Shown here: positions 12,472-12,694 of the stretch, piece by piece
Position numbering within the stretch: the first letter of the stretch is position 1
Layout: every line of letters begins with the position of its first letter
Assembly: GCA_030431945.1 (NCBI GenBank)
Contig: JAUIIF010000067.1
Coordinates: 1-12,694 of the forward strand
DNA: 12,694 nucleotides
Origin: Bacteroidia bacterium
Lineage (GTDB): Bacteria; Bacteroidota; Bacteroidia; Chitinophagales; Saprospiraceae
Reading direction: 5' to 3'
Position numbers and translations under genes: made by a program
The notes under the pieces: generated by a model
What the model saw: only the letters and a program-made list of their open reading frames with translations
Databases searched by the model: none
What the model was told of the DNA's origin: nothing

Positions 12472-12694
12472 TTAGAAATTAAGGTCAAATGACAGGAAAA
12501 CGCCACCTTCCCCCAAGTGATTATGATTGTACTGCAGGCTACCTACCATATCGTAAAACAGTACCACGTCCAGGCCCAGGCTCAGGCCGGTCAGTAAGGT
12601 ATTGTTCAGGAGATTCGTTTCTCCGATAAAGGGTGCATTGGTGATCCCCTGATTAAACTGAAAGGCCAGTAATACCCGCAGGGGAATGTACCTG
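12472..12694 (-). CDS. C-terminal end of a probable outer-membrane beta-barrel protein (partial)
   Basis: On the minus strand the frame enters from the right edge at 12693 and reads RYIPLRVLLAFQFNQG, then 58 more residues to the TAA at 12474-12472, ending GGVFLSFDLNF. Alternating hydrophobic residues (RVLLAFQFN, LSLGLDVVLFYDMV, GVFLSFDLNF) and a C-terminal aromatic residue are the usual end of an outer-membrane beta-barrel; final Phe is part of the recognition signal for the barrel assembly machinery. Only 74 residues are visible, so the family cannot be named. The stop lies 4 nt before the nadK start, so the two genes are probably one transcript. Its rest lies outside the window. Confidence 0.6.
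   Translation of the reverse strand, partial: RYIPLRVLLAFQFNQGITNAPFIGETNLLNNTLLTGLSLGLDVVLFYDMVGSLQYNHNHLGEGGVFLSFDLNF

Overview
The window looks like chromosomal DNA of a Bacteroidota member, most likely a Saprospiria/Lewinella-type marine bacterium (inference). The support is a secreted protein with a type IX secretion C-terminal sorting domain, several SPII lipoproteins, a Bacteroidota-type TAnnTTTG promoter box in front of maf, an almost complete lack of Shine-Dalgarno sites, and an ECF sigma gene followed by a membrane-anchored protein that ends in an outer-membrane barrel. No tRNA, rRNA, CRISPR array, integrase or intact transposon was seen.

Layout. (1-769, +) The window opens inside an alpha/beta-hydrolase (HSL/esterase) frame that runs into a DUF1684 lipoprotein gene and stops without its C-terminal catalytic residues. 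(880-3042, +) A 720-residue secreted protein has FN3-like domains, a gingipain/C25-like core with no cysteine, and a T9SS sorting domain. (3080-3115) A bidirectional hairpin separates it from the convergent maf gene (3095-3673, -), which has its own promoter. (3841-5187, -) A cytochrome P450 has all the canonical motifs but stops at a TAA that is followed in frame by what looks like its missing C-terminal strand. (8212-5433, -) A tight three-gene operon encodes an ECF sigma factor, a protein with four N-terminal Trp repeats, a TM helix, an Ala/Pro linker and a beta-barrel, and a small lipoprotein. (8491-9801, -) A surface lipoprotein carries two Ig-like repeats and has a strong terminator. (10013-10756, -) A coiled-coil, four-AT-hook, helix-hairpin-helix nucleoid-type protein has a perfect terminator downstream and an AT-rich, palindrome-bearing region upstream. 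(10757-11582) About 0.8 kb has no supportable gene. (12694-11583, -) The end of an outer-membrane barrel gene lies 4 nt ahead of NAD kinase.

How it fits together. The clearest functional unit is the sigma/barrel/lipoprotein operon, which reads as an envelope-signalling module: the downstream product could connect the cytoplasm, where it would hold the sigma factor, to the outer membrane. The other genes are housekeeping (maf, nadK), surface or secreted proteins, or nucleoid-associated. The items most worth a second look are the P450 premature stop, the cysteine-free C25-like core, the trans-envelope sigma regulator, a 19-20 bp repeat found three times (once inside a signal-peptide coding region), and the paired palindromes upstream of the AT-hook gene.
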